Shown here in pieces: positions 1-12,153 of a stretch of 64,000 bases of DNA; within the stretch, counting starts at the first letter, position 1; each line of letters opens with the position of its first letter. The DNA is from Pseudomonas nunensis (lineage in GTDB: Bacteria > Pseudomonadota > Gammaproteobacteria > Pseudomonadales > Pseudomonadaceae), in assembly GCF_024296925.1 (NCBI RefSeq), contig NZ_CP101125.1, positions 2,501 through 66,500 on the forward strand. The letters are read 5' to 3'. A model generated the notes under the pieces. The model made no database searches. It was not told the DNA's origin and saw nothing but the letters and a program-made list of their open reading frames with translations. The position numbers and the translations under genes are program-made.

Positions 1-87
1 TAAAATTTGTGAGTTCTCTTAATTGAGAAATTCGAATTTTCGGCGAATGTCGTCTTCACAGTATAACCAGATTGCTTGGGGTTATAT
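1..87 (+). other. 3' tail of 16S-23S rRNA internal transcribed spacer
   Basis: This is the last part of the spacer ahead of 23S. Positions 71-94 pair almost perfectly with 2972-2996 downstream of 23S (one unpaired base). That is the long processing stem which RNase III cuts to release pre-23S. No tRNA lies in the visible part; any spacer tRNAs would be left of the window. Confidence 0.85.
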
Positions 88-2979
<2,892 letters not shown>

Positions 2980-3155
2980 TATAACACCCAAGCAATTTGC
3001 TTGCTTCGAGCTGAAAGGCAAAAGAGCACCAGATTGCGGTGTGTGAAGACGAAACGAACCGAAAGTTCGAAGCTGCTCACAAAACACCGAGATCTATCAC
3101 ATACCCATTCGCTGGAGCGTAAACCCGCAAGGGCAAACGAGCCGGCTCCCGAATT

Positions 3156-3271
3156 TCTTGACGACCATAGAGCATTGGAACCACCTGATCCCATCCCGAA
3201 CTCAGCAGTGAAACGATGCATCGCCGATGGTAGTGTGGGGTTTCCCCATGTGAGAGTAGGTCATCGTCAAG
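3156..3271 (+). rRNA. rrf: 5S ribosomal RNA
   Basis: The 116-base segment carries the gamma-proteobacterial 5S sequence. Its ends (TTGACGACC and GGTCATCGTCAA) pair, and the conserved block with CCCATCCCGAACTC lies inside. It sits about 175 bases after 23S in the usual order and is followed directly by a terminator. No distal tRNA follows. Ends are accurate to a few bases. Confidence 0.97.
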
Positions 3272-3282
3272 ATTAAATTCCG

Positions 3283-3321
3283 AAACCCCTATCTGCGTAT
3301 GCAGGTAGGGGTTTTGTTTTT
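3283..3321 (+). terminator. Rho-independent terminator of the rRNA operon
   Basis: A stem AAACCCCTATCTGC/GCAGGTAGGGGTTT with loop GTAT is followed by TTGTTTTT. It lies 12 bases after 5S, where the operon should end. Confidence 0.95.
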
Positions 3322-3422
3322 GTCCGCAGGAAAGTACGCCCAGATAGCAGCACAAATTTGCACAGTTATTTTCGACTCAGAACACTAGAATAGGCCCATC
3401 TTTTTCGGAGCAAGAGCCTTTT

Positions 3423-4082
3423 ATGCCAGATTCGGTTGACGCCCCCGGGCTGTCAGATTTACCGCTGGACGACTTGGTGGCGTGTCATGAGTGCGACCTG
3501 CTGATGCGCAAGCCCGAACTCGCCCATGGCGAGAAAGCCCTATGCCCGCGCTGCGGCTACGAACTCTATGCCCACCGGCACAATGTGGTTCAGCGCAGTC
3601 TCGCCTTGGTCATCGCCGCACTGTTGTTGTATATCCCGGCGAACTTTTTACCCATCATGCAGCTCAATCTACTCGGGCAATCGTCGCAAGACACTGTCTG
3701 GACCGGCGTTGTCGGCTTGTTCAATACCGGCATGCAAGGCGTCTCGGTCGTTGTATTTCTGTGCAGCATGGGGATTCCGCTGCTCAAGTTGCTCTGCCAG
3801 TTGCTCGTGCTCCTGAGCATTCGCTTCGATATCGGGCGCAGCTACGGTTTGTTGCTCTACCGCATTTACCACCACCTTCGGGACTGGGGGATGCTCGAGG
3901 TTTACCTCATGGGCGTGCTGGTAGCGATCGTCAAGCTGGCAGATATGGCAGCCATCACCGTCGGTCTTGGCCTGGCGTGCTTTATCAGTTTGTTGTTGGT
4001 TCAGGTGTGGTTGGAGGTTGTGATGTCGCCTCACCAGATCTGGCAGGCTTTGTCAGGAGAAGATGCCCATGCGGGCGATTGA
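3423..4082 (+). CDS. LetA/PqiA-like inner-membrane protein, N-terminal-half homologue
   Basis: The 219-residue protein matches one half of the PqiA/LetA (YebS) family. It has a cytoplasmic zinc-ribbon-like motif (C21-x2-C24 and C41-x2-C44) followed by about four hydrophobic segments (roughly 58-80, 102-130, 158-176, 178-205). In E. coli LetA is one protein of about 430 residues with two such halves; here each half is its own gene. LetA works with the MCE tunnel protein LetB in moving lipids between the inner and outer membranes. The next gene starts inside the end of this one and the MCE gene follows, so this is a three-gene operon. The split form is common in pseudomonads. Confident on family, less on LetA versus PqiA naming. 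Confidence 0.9.
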   Translation: MPDSVDAPGLSDLPLDDLVACHECDLLMRKPELAHGEKALCPRCGYELYAHRHNVVQRSLALVIAALLLYIPANFLPIMQLNLLGQSSQDTVWTGVVGLFNTGMQGVSVVVFLCSMGIPLLKLLCQLLVLLSIRFDIGRSYGLLLYRIYHHLRDWGMLEVYLMGVLVAIVKLADMAAITVGLGLACFISLLLVQVWLEVVMSPHQIWQALSGEDAHAGD

Positions 4083-4692
4083 TGCAGGCATTCTGATTTG
4101 TATCGAATGCCACGAGTTGAACAAGCAGGAAGCTGATACCGACGAACAGGTCTGCACCCGTTGCGGTGCGCTGGTCCACGCCCGTCGTCCAAACAGCTTA
4201 ATGCGTACCTGGGCGTTGCTGATCACCGCCGCGATTCTCTACATCCCGGCCAATGTGCTGCCGATCATGACCGTCAGCTCTCTGGGCAAGGGCGATCCCA
4301 GCACCATCATGTCCGGCGTGATCCAGCTGGTTCAGCACGGCATGATTCCCATCGCCGCCGTGGTTTTTATCGCCAGCATTCTGGTACCCACGTTCAAGTT
4401 GGTGGGCATCGCGTTGCTGCTGTTTTCGGTGCAACGGCGCCAGCCATTGTCGGCACGCCAACGGATTGTGATGTACCGCTTTATCGAGTTCATCGGCCGT
4501 TGGTCGATGCTGGATATCTTTGTGATCGCCATTCTGGTGGCGGTTGTTAATTTCGGACGGCTTGCCAGCGTCGAAGCCAATCTTGGCGCCATCGCCTTCG
4601 CCAGTGTGGTGATTTTGACGATGCTTGCCGCAGTTACTTTCGATCCCCGACTGATTTGGGATAACACGGAGTCGGACGACGACCATGACTGA
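4069..4692 (+). CDS. LetA/PqiA-like inner-membrane protein, C-terminal-half homologue
   Basis: This protein of about 207 residues has the same plan as the preceding one. A four-cysteine ribbon near the N-terminus (C-x2-C ... C-x2-C within the first 35 residues) is followed by PqiA-type membrane segments. Two in-frame ATGs exist at 4063 and 4069. The Shine-Dalgarno AGGAGA at 4055-4060 sits only 2 bases from the first but about 8 from the second, so 4069 is preferred. The gene overlaps the previous one by 14 bases and the next by 8, implying translational coupling and a 1:1 complex. The acidic tail ESDDDHD ends the protein. Confidence 0.9.
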   Translation: MRAIDAGILICIECHELNKQEADTDEQVCTRCGALVHARRPNSLMRTWALLITAAILYIPANVLPIMTVSSLGKGDPSTIMSGVIQLVQHGMIPIAAVVFIASILVPTFKLVGIALLLFSVQRRQPLSARQRIVMYRFIEFIGRWSMLDIFVIAILVAVVNFGRLASVEANLGAIAFASVVILTMLAAVTFDPRLIWDNTESDDDHD

Positions 4693-6988
4693 TTTGCCTA
4701 CAGCAAAAACCCGACCGGCCTCGAACTGGTCAGCTATCTGGGTCCTGCCACTGATCGCCCTGATCATCGGCGGCTGGCTCGGCTGGCGTGCCTATAACGA
4801 AACCGGCATCGAGATTCAGGTGCGCTTCGAAAGCGGCGAGGGCATCCAGGCCAACAAGACCGAAGTGGTCTACAAAGGCATGTCGGTCGGTAAGGTGAAG
4901 ACTCTCAAGCTCGATGACGAAGGCAGCTCGAAAGGCGTGATCGCCACCATCGAGATGAACAAGGACGTGGAGCAATACCTCAAGACCAGCACCCGTTTCT
5001 GGCTGGTCAAACCAAGCGTGAGCCTGGCCGGTATTACCGGTCTGGAAACCCTGGTGTCGGGCAACTATGTCGCCGTCAGCCCCGGTGAAGGCGAGCCAAC
5101 ACGCAAGTTCAAGGCCCTGGCCGAAGAGCCGCCGCTGTCGGACTCCAAGCCCGGTCTGCACCTGACCATCAAGGCTGATCGTCTCGGCTCGTTGAACCGT
5201 GGCAGCCCGGTGTTCTACAAGCAGATCAAGGTCGGCCAGGTCAAAAGCTATCTGCTCTCCGAAGACCAAAGCACTGTCGAGCTCAAAGTCTTTATCGAGC
5301 CCACCTATGCCAGCCTGGTGCGCAAACACACGCGCTTCTGGAACTCCAGCGGCATCAGCATCGACGCCAATCTGTCCGGGGTGAAAATCCGCAGCGAATC
5401 CCTGGCCAGCATCGTCGCTGGCGGCATCGCGTTCGCCACCCCGGAAAACCGCAAGGACAGCCCGCCCACCGATCCAAGCCTGCCGTTTCGTCTCTATGAA
5501 GACTTCGACGCAGCCGCTGCCGGTATTCGGGTCAAGGTCAAACTCAGTGACTTCGAAGGCCTGCAGGCTGGCCGCACGCCCGTGATGTACAAAGGCATTC
5601 AGGTCGGCAACCTGAAGGCGCTGAAGATCGATCCGGACCTGTCTGCCGCCACTGCCGAATTGACGCTGGACCCGCTGGCTGAGGATTACCTGGTCACCGG
5701 CACTCAGTTCTGGGTAGTAAAACCGTCGATTTCCCTGGCGGGCATCACCGGTCTGGAAGCCTTGGTCAAAGGTAACTACATCGCGATTCGTCCCGGTGAC
5801 AAAGGCAGTGCGCCGCAGCGCGAGTTCGTGGCGCGCGCCAAGGCGCCGCCGCTGGACTTGCGCTCACCGGGGCTGCACATGGTGTTGTTCACAGACAACT
5901 TGGGCTCCCTGGAAGTCGGTAGCCCGATCCTCTACAAACAGGTCAAGGTCGGTTCGGTCCAGAGCTATCAGTTTTCCAAGACCAAGAAACAGCTGATCAT
6001 TGGTGTTCACATCGAGAAGGAATACGAGGGGCTGGTCAACGCCTCGTCGCGATTCTGGAACGCCAGCGGCATCACCCTCAGCGGTGGTTTGACCGGCGGT
6101 ATCCAGGTCAAGAGTGAATCGCTGCAAAGCCTGATGGCCGGCGGGATCGCCTTCGAAACACCGGAAGCCAAGGCACCGTTGCAGAAGAAGATCCCGCGTT
6201 TCCGTCTGTTCCCGAGCCATGACGAGGCGAACCAGAAAGGCGCGGTGGTCACCATCAAGGTTGATCGCGCTGACGGCTTGCGCACCGGCACGCCAATCCG
6301 CTTCAAAGGGCTGGATGTCGGCAAGATTGAGGACGTCGACCTCACGGATGACTTGCAGTCGGTGGTGCTGACCGCGCGGATTACCGAAGTGCCGGAACGC
6401 ATTGCCCGGGTGGGCAGTCAGTTCTGGGTTGTCAAACCAGAGCTCGGTCTGATCAAGACCTCGAACCTCGAAACCCTGGTCACTGGTCAGTACATCGAAG
6501 TGCAACCGGCCACGAAAAACCTCGGCCCGCAGAAAAACTTCGTGGCCCTGGCCAATCCGCCGGAATCCGCCAAGGTTGAGGCCGGGTTGAGTCTGGTGTT
6601 GAGCGCCGCTCGCCGTGGTTCGCTGAAAACCGGTGTGCCGGTGACCTATCGTGAAATCACCGTCGGCAAGGTGACCGGTTACGAGTTGGGTCAAACCGCA
6701 GACCGTGTGTTGGTGCACATCCTGATCGAGCCGAAGTACGCGCCATTGGTGCGCAGTGGCACGCGCTTCTGGAATACCAGCGGTTTTGGCCTGGACTTCG
6801 GTTTGTTCAAAGGTGCGACAGTGCGGACCGAGTCGCTGGAGACTCTGATCCAGGGCGGTATCGCTTTTGCTACGCCGGACGGTGAACGCATGGGCACGCC
6901 GGCCCGGCCAGAGCAGACGTTCCCGTTGTTCGATAAGTTTGAAGATGAATGGCTGACTTGGGCGCCGAAGATTTCACTCGGCAAGTAG
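4685..6988 (+). CDS. MCE-domain intermembrane lipid transport protein (LetB/PqiB-like)
   Basis: The 767-residue protein has one N-terminal membrane helix (about 16-36) and then six MCE-like repeats starting near residues 41, 157, 279, 395, 519 and 642. Each repeat carries the G-(S/T)-P-(V/I)-x-(Y/F)-(K/R) and (I/V)-x-VG-x-V pattern. By family knowledge such proteins stack as hexameric rings into a periplasm-spanning tunnel for lipids. E. coli PqiB has three MCE domains and LetB seven, so six is intermediate. It follows the two LetA-half genes with an 8-base overlap. No PqiC-like lipoprotein follows; a REPIN and a terminator come next. Confident on family and role; the substrate is unknown. 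Confidence 0.92.
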   Translation: MTDLPTAKTRPASNWSAIWVLPLIALIIGGWLGWRAYNETGIEIQVRFESGEGIQANKTEVVYKGMSVGKVKTLKLDDEGSSKGVIATIEMNKDVEQYLKTSTRFWLVKPSVSLAGITGLETLVSGNYVAVSPGEGEPTRKFKALAEEPPLSDSKPGLHLTIKADRLGSLNRGSPVFYKQIKVGQVKSYLLSEDQSTVELKVFIEPTYASLVRKHTRFWNSSGISIDANLSGVKIRSESLASIVAGGIAFATPENRKDSPPTDPSLPFRLYEDFDAAAAGIRVKVKLSDFEGLQAGRTPVMYKGIQVGNLKALKIDPDLSAATAELTLDPLAEDYLVTGTQFWVVKPSISLAGITGLEALVKGNYIAIRPGDKGSAPQREFVARAKAPPLDLRSPGLHMVLFTDNLGSLEVGSPILYKQVKVGSVQSYQFSKTKKQLIIGVHIEKEYEGLVNASSRFWNASGITLSGGLTGGIQVKSESLQSLMAGGIAFETPEAKAPLQKKIPRFRLFPSHDEANQKGAVVTIKVDRADGLRTGTPIRFKGLDVGKIEDVDLTDDLQSVVLTARITEVPERIARVGSQFWVVKPELGLIKTSNLETLVTGQYIEVQPATKNLGPQKNFVALANPPESAKVEAGLSLVLSAARRGSLKTGVPVTYREITVGKVTGYELGQTADRVLVHILIEPKYAPLVRSGTRFWNTSGFGLDFGLFKGATVRTESLETLIQGGIAFATPDGERMGTPARPEQTFPLFDKFEDEWLTWAPKISLGK

Positions 6989-7018
6989 TCTGTAATTGAT
7001 TGGGCGTCTGTGCTGACG

Positions 7019-7097
7019 CCTTCGCGAGCAAGCCCGCTCCCACAGTAGATTTGTGCATAAAGCAGAACCCATGTGGGAGCGGGCTTGCTCGCGAAGA
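7019..7097. repeat. REPIN: two inverted REP elements
   Basis: Two copies of the REP core TTCGCGAGCAAGCCCGCTCC (7021-7045 and, inverted, 7072-7096) flank a short spacer in the gap after the letB-like gene. The inverted pair can form a long hairpin and is the typical Pseudomonas REPIN layout. Confidence 0.9.
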
Positions 7098-7124
7098 GTC
7101 CCTAAAGAACACTAAACACCTTCA

Positions 7125-7164
7125 ATAAAAAAGGCCGCCATCCAATGGATCGCGGCCTTTTTCA
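7125..7164. terminator. Bidirectional terminator between letB-like and mksB
   Basis: The inverted repeat AAAAAGGCCGC/GCGGCCTTTTT lies between two convergent genes. Its A/T runs on both sides let it end transcription from either direction. Confidence 0.85.
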
Positions 7165-7180
7165 TATCTAACGGTTCAAT

Positions 7181-10021
7181 CTAAACCGCATCCAGCTCCG
7201 GTTCATCCGCTTCAGCATTCAGCGACGCTTTCACCTCATCATGCCGGCGGATGTACTTCCAGTCCGCCTCATCGATGTAGATCCCGTTCGGCCCGCTGCC
7301 ACCTTCCAGATCGATCGCCACACTGGCGCAGACCTGCGGCTTCACACTCGCCAGAATTGGCACGAAGCCCAATTGCAGGCTGGTTTCCAGCAATGCAGCC
7401 TGGTTCTTCTCATCGATGTCCGCCGCCTCGTCGAGGTAGTACGGCAGGCGCACGCGACCGGCCTGGTCGCGGTCCATCAAGTGCAGCAACAAGTACATGT
7501 TGGTCAGCGCCTTGATGGTCATGGTGGTGCCGTTGGACGCGGCGCCGTCGATGTCGGTGTGGATCACCGGTTGGCCGTTGACCTTGGTGATTTCGAACGC
7601 CAGCTCGAACAAGTCCTTGAGGCCGAGCTGGTTGTGGTTCGCCGCCACCAGCCGCGCCAGGTATTCCTTGGCTTCTTCGTTCTTGTTGTCCTGATCGGCG
7701 CTTTGGCTCAGGTCGAATACGGAAAGGGTTTCGCCTTCTTCGTACTGACCGGCGCTGTGGATGATCTGGTCGATGTGCTTGAGCGCTTCCTTGTTCGGCG
7801 CGAGGACGATGCGAAAGCTCTGCAGGTTGGACACCTGACGCTTGTTGATCTCGCGGTTGAACAGCGCCAGTTGATGCTCGAGGCTGTCGTAGTCGCTGCG
7901 GATATTGCGCAGGGTCCGGGCGATGTCCGTCACGGCAGCACGACGTGCCTTGCCGAGCGTCAGCGCTTCGTCGGTGCGGTGCGCATACGCGTTGATCAGC
8001 AATTGCAGGCGACGCTCCATATCGTCTTCGCTGTCGAACTTGGCCACGCCTTTCAGACGAACCTGCGCATACAGCGCCTCGATCTGACCATCGCTGCGCT
8101 GCAAACCCTGCCAGCTGTCCTGATAGTCGTTGAGCAGCGGCAACAGGTTGTCCATCGAATCGTCGATCGGGTCCATGAACGGCGTGCCGAACGGCAAGTC
8201 TGCCGGCAACAACTGACGGCGGCGCAAAGCGTCGTCGAGGGTGCGTTGCTTGGCTTCCATGTCGCCGATCTGCCGGCCGACCAGTTGCAGCTTGGCCGAC
8301 AGTTGCTGGACGCGTTCGGTGAAGGCGTCGCTGGAACGCTTCAACTCTTCCTGCGCCGCTTCCATCTGCGCCAATTGCTCAAGCTTGTCGTCTTCCTCGG
8401 CGCTCAAGGTTTGTGCGCGACGGAAATCTTCCAGGGCTTTCTGCGCATCCAGCACTTGCTGGTACAGCGCTTCAGTCTGGGTCTTGCTCGCTGCGCGGTC
8501 AGCGACCACGGCAGCCTGGGTTTTCAATTGCTTGAGCTCTTTCTCCAGACGCTCTTTCTGATCGCGCAATGCGGCGCGGTCAGCCAAGGCTTGCAGGGCC
8601 GGCGGCTCGATGTGCGAGATATCGATGGCCAGGCCCGGCACTTCGAAACGCTCGCCTTTGAAGCCATCAAGAATCAGTTCCAGGGATTTGACCCACTGGC
8701 CGTCCTCGTCCAGCGTAATCCCGTGCTCGCCCAGTGGCAGGCTAAACAGCGCACTGTTGAACAGACGCATCAGGCGCTCGACGTCCTGTTGCGAGAACTC
8801 TTCACGCAGACGGGCGTAGCTGTTGTTGTCGGCGTGATCGAGTTGCTGCTTCACCGACTTCAAGCGTTTTTCCAGGTCCCGCAGACGCTCGTCGAGGTCT
8901 TCGGCGCTGAACTGCCGCGACTGGGCCAGCGCACCGGCCAGTTCATCGTGGGCATCCTTGGCCGCCAGCAATTGCTGCTCAAGGACTTTGACGTCCGTGA
9001 CCAACGCGAAGCGATGCTTGAGCACTGACAACTCGCCGAGCCAGCGCTGGATGCCGGTGATTTCCCGCTCCAGGCGCATCAGTTCCTGAGTACCGCCGCG
9101 CTGATCGTTTTGCAGGGTGTCCTGCTCGCTGCGGTAGTGTTCGGCCTGAATCGTCAGCTCTTCCTTGCGCGCACTGGCGTAGTCCGACCAGGTGCCGAGC
9201 AACGAATCGAGCAGCGGCGAGATGCGATGCAACTTGCCGCGCAGGATATTGCGCTGGGTGACGCCGGAGGCCAACGCCTCGACCAATGGGCCGGCGGTGA
9301 CCAGTGAGTTGTAGTCCTGTTCCATGCGGCGTACATCGCGGAACGCTTCTTCGCACGCCGCGATGTAATCGACACTGCCGGAACGCAGGCTGTGTTCGAA
9401 GGCATCGAGAAACAGTTGCTTGAGCTTGGCCGCAGTGATTTCGCGCATGTGCAACAAGTTGATGAACAGCGCGCGGAAGGTCTTCAGGCTCTGTTCGCTG
9501 GTGGAACGCAACGGGATCAGCGTCAGGTCCAGCGGAATCGAGGTGTGACCGCCGACCAGCAAACGCCGCAGTTCATCCGGCTTGAGTTCGTAGGCTTTCA
9601 GGCCTTCGCGCTCAAGGTTGGTGAACAATTCTTTCTGGCGCAGGCAGGTGTCGTTCTTCTGGTAATGGGCCAGGTCGAGTTTGCCGGCGTAGGCAAAGAA
9701 CTGGTGACCGAAACCACCGCCCGGGCCGCGACCGACCACGCCAATCACGTGCGGGCCGTGGGGCAGCGAGACTTCGACCAAGATGTAACTGGTGTCCGAG
9801 GCGAAGTAGAAACGCCGGGATTGTTCCAGGCTGTACTTGCCGAAACTCATGTCCGACATGCGCGCCAGGATCGGGAACTGCAGGGCGTTGATCGACGCGG
9901 ATTTACCGAGGTTGTTCGCGCCGTAGACCGACAGCGGCTCTTCCAGCGGAAACAGCCCGAGGCTGTAACCTGCGGTGTTCAAAAGGGCGAAGCGGCGAAT
10001 GCCGTAGCGTTCCTTGCTCAT
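7181..10021 (-). CDS. mksB: MksB, SMC-like ATPase of the MksBEF condensin
   Basis: The 946-residue protein has an N-terminal Walker A GANNLGKS (34-41), long Gln/Glu/Leu-rich coiled-coil stretches (roughly 280-400 and 470-610) around a hinge-like centre, a signature-like segment with SNGTTMTIKAL near 815, and a Walker B/D-loop YYLDEAADID near 861-870. This is the SMC/MukB-like architecture of MksB, which organises and helps segregate the chromosome and, in some bacteria, restricts plasmids. The start ATG overlaps the mksE stop by 4 bases, giving the order mksF-mksE-mksB. A long open frame on the opposite strand (7241-9028) is a GC-driven shadow. No mksG (TOPRIM nuclease partner) follows. Confidence 0.93.
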   Translation of the reverse strand: MSKERYGIRRFALLNTAGYSLGLFPLEEPLSVYGANNLGKSASINALQFPILARMSDMSFGKYSLEQSRRFYFASDTSYILVEVSLPHGPHVIGVVGRGPGGGFGHQFFAYAGKLDLAHYQKNDTCLRQKELFTNLEREGLKAYELKPDELRRLLVGGHTSIPLDLTLIPLRSTSEQSLKTFRALFINLLHMREITAAKLKQLFLDAFEHSLRSGSVDYIAACEEAFRDVRRMEQDYNSLVTAGPLVEALASGVTQRNILRGKLHRISPLLDSLLGTWSDYASARKEELTIQAEHYRSEQDTLQNDQRGGTQELMRLEREITGIQRWLGELSVLKHRFALVTDVKVLEQQLLAAKDAHDELAGALAQSRQFSAEDLDERLRDLEKRLKSVKQQLDHADNNSYARLREEFSQQDVERLMRLFNSALFSLPLGEHGITLDEDGQWVKSLELILDGFKGERFEVPGLAIDISHIEPPALQALADRAALRDQKERLEKELKQLKTQAAVVADRAASKTQTEALYQQVLDAQKALEDFRRAQTLSAEEDDKLEQLAQMEAAQEELKRSSDAFTERVQQLSAKLQLVGRQIGDMEAKQRTLDDALRRRQLLPADLPFGTPFMDPIDDSMDNLLPLLNDYQDSWQGLQRSDGQIEALYAQVRLKGVAKFDSEDDMERRLQLLINAYAHRTDEALTLGKARRAAVTDIARTLRNIRSDYDSLEHQLALFNREINKRQVSNLQSFRIVLAPNKEALKHIDQIIHSAGQYEEGETLSVFDLSQSADQDNKNEEAKEYLARLVAANHNQLGLKDLFELAFEITKVNGQPVIHTDIDGAASNGTTMTIKALTNMYLLLHLMDRDQAGRVRLPYYLDEAADIDEKNQAALLETSLQLGFVPILASVKPQVCASVAIDLEGGSGPNGIYIDEADWKYIRRHDEVKASLNAEADEPELDAV

Positions 10022-10719
10022 GCGTCGGTCTCCTGTTCTTCGGCAATGGCGCGGGCCATGGCGTCTTCTTCGCTTTCTTCTTCGAAGTCGCTCAAGTCGA
10101 GCGGGTCATCGGTTTCCAGGAGTTTTTCGTCGCTGTCGTCATCGATCAGCACTGGAACCGGCAATGGCAAGACGCTGTGCAGGCTGGCCGCCAGATCACG
10201 GTCCTGCTGGACCGACAGGCAGACATCGAGGAAACGGTGCATCGGCGGCAGGAAACGGTAGATGCCGTTTTCTTCGCCGGCAAAACCGAGTTGGGTCATG
10301 CGGCGCATGATTTTTTCTTCGAGTTCTTCGACGGTCTGTACTTCGGCCTGGATAAACAGGTCGCGGTACTTCTCCAGCAGCGATGGCAATTCATCGCGGC
10401 CAAGGCTGCCACCGTCGAGCACGGCGACTGGGTCGCGGCCTTGGTCGGCCAGGTGCTCGACGAGGATGAAAGTGAACAGCGCCAGACGTTGCGCAGTCTT
10501 GTTCACCGCCGCCGCAGCGAGGTCCGGCACGAAGTAGTAGAAACCACGGGTGTCGCAGACCAGTTCAAAGCCCAGCGCCTTGAACAGCGTGCGGTACTGG
10601 TCCTGGAAGTTCGACAGTTGCGCGTACAGCTCCGGATCGCGGCGGCTGACGTGATAGCCCTTGAACAGCTCGCGAAAGATCGGCGCCAGCTGGGACAGTT
10701 CGTTTAGATCAAGATGCAT
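10018..10719 (-). CDS. mksE: MksE, condensin accessory subunit
   Basis: The 233-residue MukE-like winged-helix protein starts MHLDLNELSQLAP and ends in a very acidic tail (DDDSDEKLLE ... EESEED). By family knowledge MksE binds the kleisin MksF and bridges to MksB. The frame stays open 27 codons further upstream. The ATG at 10719 is preferred because the extra residues (MSIRSACAPSP...) lie wholly inside mksF and look like translated out-of-frame sequence. It overlaps mksF by 11 bases and mksB by 4, so the three products are probably made in step. Confidence 0.9.
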   Translation of the reverse strand: MHLDLNELSQLAPIFRELFKGYHVSRRDPELYAQLSNFQDQYRTLFKALGFELVCDTRGFYYFVPDLAAAAVNKTAQRLALFTFILVEHLADQGRDPVAVLDGGSLGRDELPSLLEKYRDLFIQAEVQTVEELEEKIMRRMTQLGFAGEENGIYRFLPPMHRFLDVCLSVQQDRDLAASLHSVLPLPVPVLIDDDSDEKLLETDDPLDLSDFEEESEEDAMARAIAEEQETDA

Positions 10720-11986
10720 TTGGGATGCTCGCAGAATCCTCGGCGGCGGTGTCGCGGGCCGAGAGCAGGGCGAAGGAGCGCAGGCTGACCTGATGCTCAT
10801 GAGTGTGGTAATCGCGGCGTTCCAGACGCTCGCGGGTGAAGCGTTTTTCCCGCGACAGGCGCGAGAACCAGTACAGCAACTCGTCGGTGGCGCCGTTCGG
10901 CTCCTGCTCCAGCAACCAGGTCATCAAGTCCGGCATCGGCAGGGCGTCTTCGCAGCGTTCGAGCATTTCCCGAACCGTGCGTGGCGCGCGCGGAGCTTCG
11001 CCTTTCTGGGTCTTATGGGCCTTGGGGAAACGCGCCGGTTTCGGCTCGAAACGCGCCAGGGCGTAGACGTAGGCTTCGACCTGACTGGCACTGCCAAGAA
11101 AGGTGCTTTGCGGGCGAGTGAACATCGGCATCGCGGCTTGCGGCACCGCATCGATGCCTTTGCGACGAATAGCCGACAAGGCCAGCGCCGCGCCACGGGT
11201 CACGGCGTTGTGGCGACGGGCTTCTTCGCGCAGCGGCAGCAGCAATTCCCGGGCGTGACGCAAGGTCAGTTGGGCGCTGGTCTGCATTTCGAGGATGCGC
11301 GCGTGGGTGCGCAGCAGCATGTCGTCATCGACCAGATGGCCGAGGCGCTGCTGTTCGGTGAGCATCTTCAGCAGCACGTTTTCGACCTTGCGCACGCCTT
11401 GTTCGAAGGCGCCGTCGGCGTTGACCAACTGGATCATCGGTTCGACGTATTCGTCCCAGGTCGCCAACACTTCAGCATACCGCTGACGCAGCGGGATTTG
11501 CCGGTCGCTGGTCTTGGCGCGCTCGGCGACGGCTACGAGGGCCTGTTCGTCGTTGGCGAGTTTCTTCAGAACGTCGCGCACGCGCATGTCGAGCAAGCGC
11601 AATTGGCGCGCCAGGTCGTGGCCGTCGCGGATGTCGAAGGCGTCCTGGATATAACCGGCCAGGCGCTCGAGGTGGCGCAAATAGGCTTCGATTTCCAGGC
11701 ACAGGCCCAGACGGTGCTCACGGCGCAGGTAGGCGAGGAAGTCGTGGATCTGCGCATTGAGCTCGAAACGGTTCGGGCTTTTCGCCACGGGCACCAGAAT
11801 GTCGAGGCGGATCCACACGTCCAGCAGGCTGGTGATGTCCTGCGGTGTACTGTCCAGTTGCTGGGCGGCCAACTGTGAACGCAGTTCGTTGAGGCTCAGG
11901 GTGCCTTGGTCGAAGTGCTCGCACAGTGGCTCCAGAAGTGCCCAGTGTTCAGCGAGGGCGCGCAAGACGCGCTTGGGTTCGATCAT
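10709..11986 (-). CDS. mksF: MksF, kleisin subunit of the MksBEF condensin
   Basis: The MukF-like kleisin of about 425 residues is rich in helices and charged residues. It is the first gene of the condensin operon and should connect the MksB heads and recruit MksE. Start choice: a GTG at 12052 would add 22 residues, but ATG 11986 (MIEPKRVLRAL) gives a natural-looking N-terminus. The interval between the two holds a good minus-strand -10 box, TACAAT (12022-12027 on the plus strand as ATTGTA). I therefore favour 11986, with a short leader. The gene is divergent from holD. Confidence 0.88.
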   Translation of the reverse strand: MIEPKRVLRALAEHWALLEPLCEHFDQGTLSLNELRSQLAAQQLDSTPQDITSLLDVWIRLDILVPVAKSPNRFELNAQIHDFLAYLRREHRLGLCLEIEAYLRHLERLAGYIQDAFDIRDGHDLARQLRLLDMRVRDVLKKLANDEQALVAVAERAKTSDRQIPLRQRYAEVLATWDEYVEPMIQLVNADGAFEQGVRKVENVLLKMLTEQQRLGHLVDDDMLLRTHARILEMQTSAQLTLRHARELLLPLREEARRHNAVTRGAALALSAIRRKGIDAVPQAAMPMFTRPQSTFLGSASQVEAYVYALARFEPKPARFPKAHKTQKGEAPRAPRTVREMLERCEDALPMPDLMTWLLEQEPNGATDELLYWFSRLSREKRFTRERLERRDYHTHEHQVSLRSFALLSARDTAAEDSASIPNAS

Positions 11987-12153
11987 CGGGATGGCCGGCT
12001 GGTTGTCGAATAAAAGCAGCGATTGTACTGCATCACGCCGGTTGCGATTCACTCTCGGGACGGACAGTCGGCTTTCTATGGATCAACAGCGGGCGATCTT
12101 GAGCGAAGGGCGGTAGAATCACCGCACTTTAGTTATCCACAAGTGGCCGACCT

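Noticed and set aside
7019..7097. CRISPR array or tRNA-like hairpins from repeated GCGGGCTTGCTCGCGAA units
   Set aside because: The units occur as inverted pairs scattered over the window, not as direct repeats with regular spacers. They are REPINs.
7241..9028. 595-codon open frame on the plus strand opposite mksB
   Set aside because: The GC-rich third-position bias of mksB keeps its antisense frame open. The product is Gln/Val/Leu-rich with no domain, and mksB is clearly the real gene.
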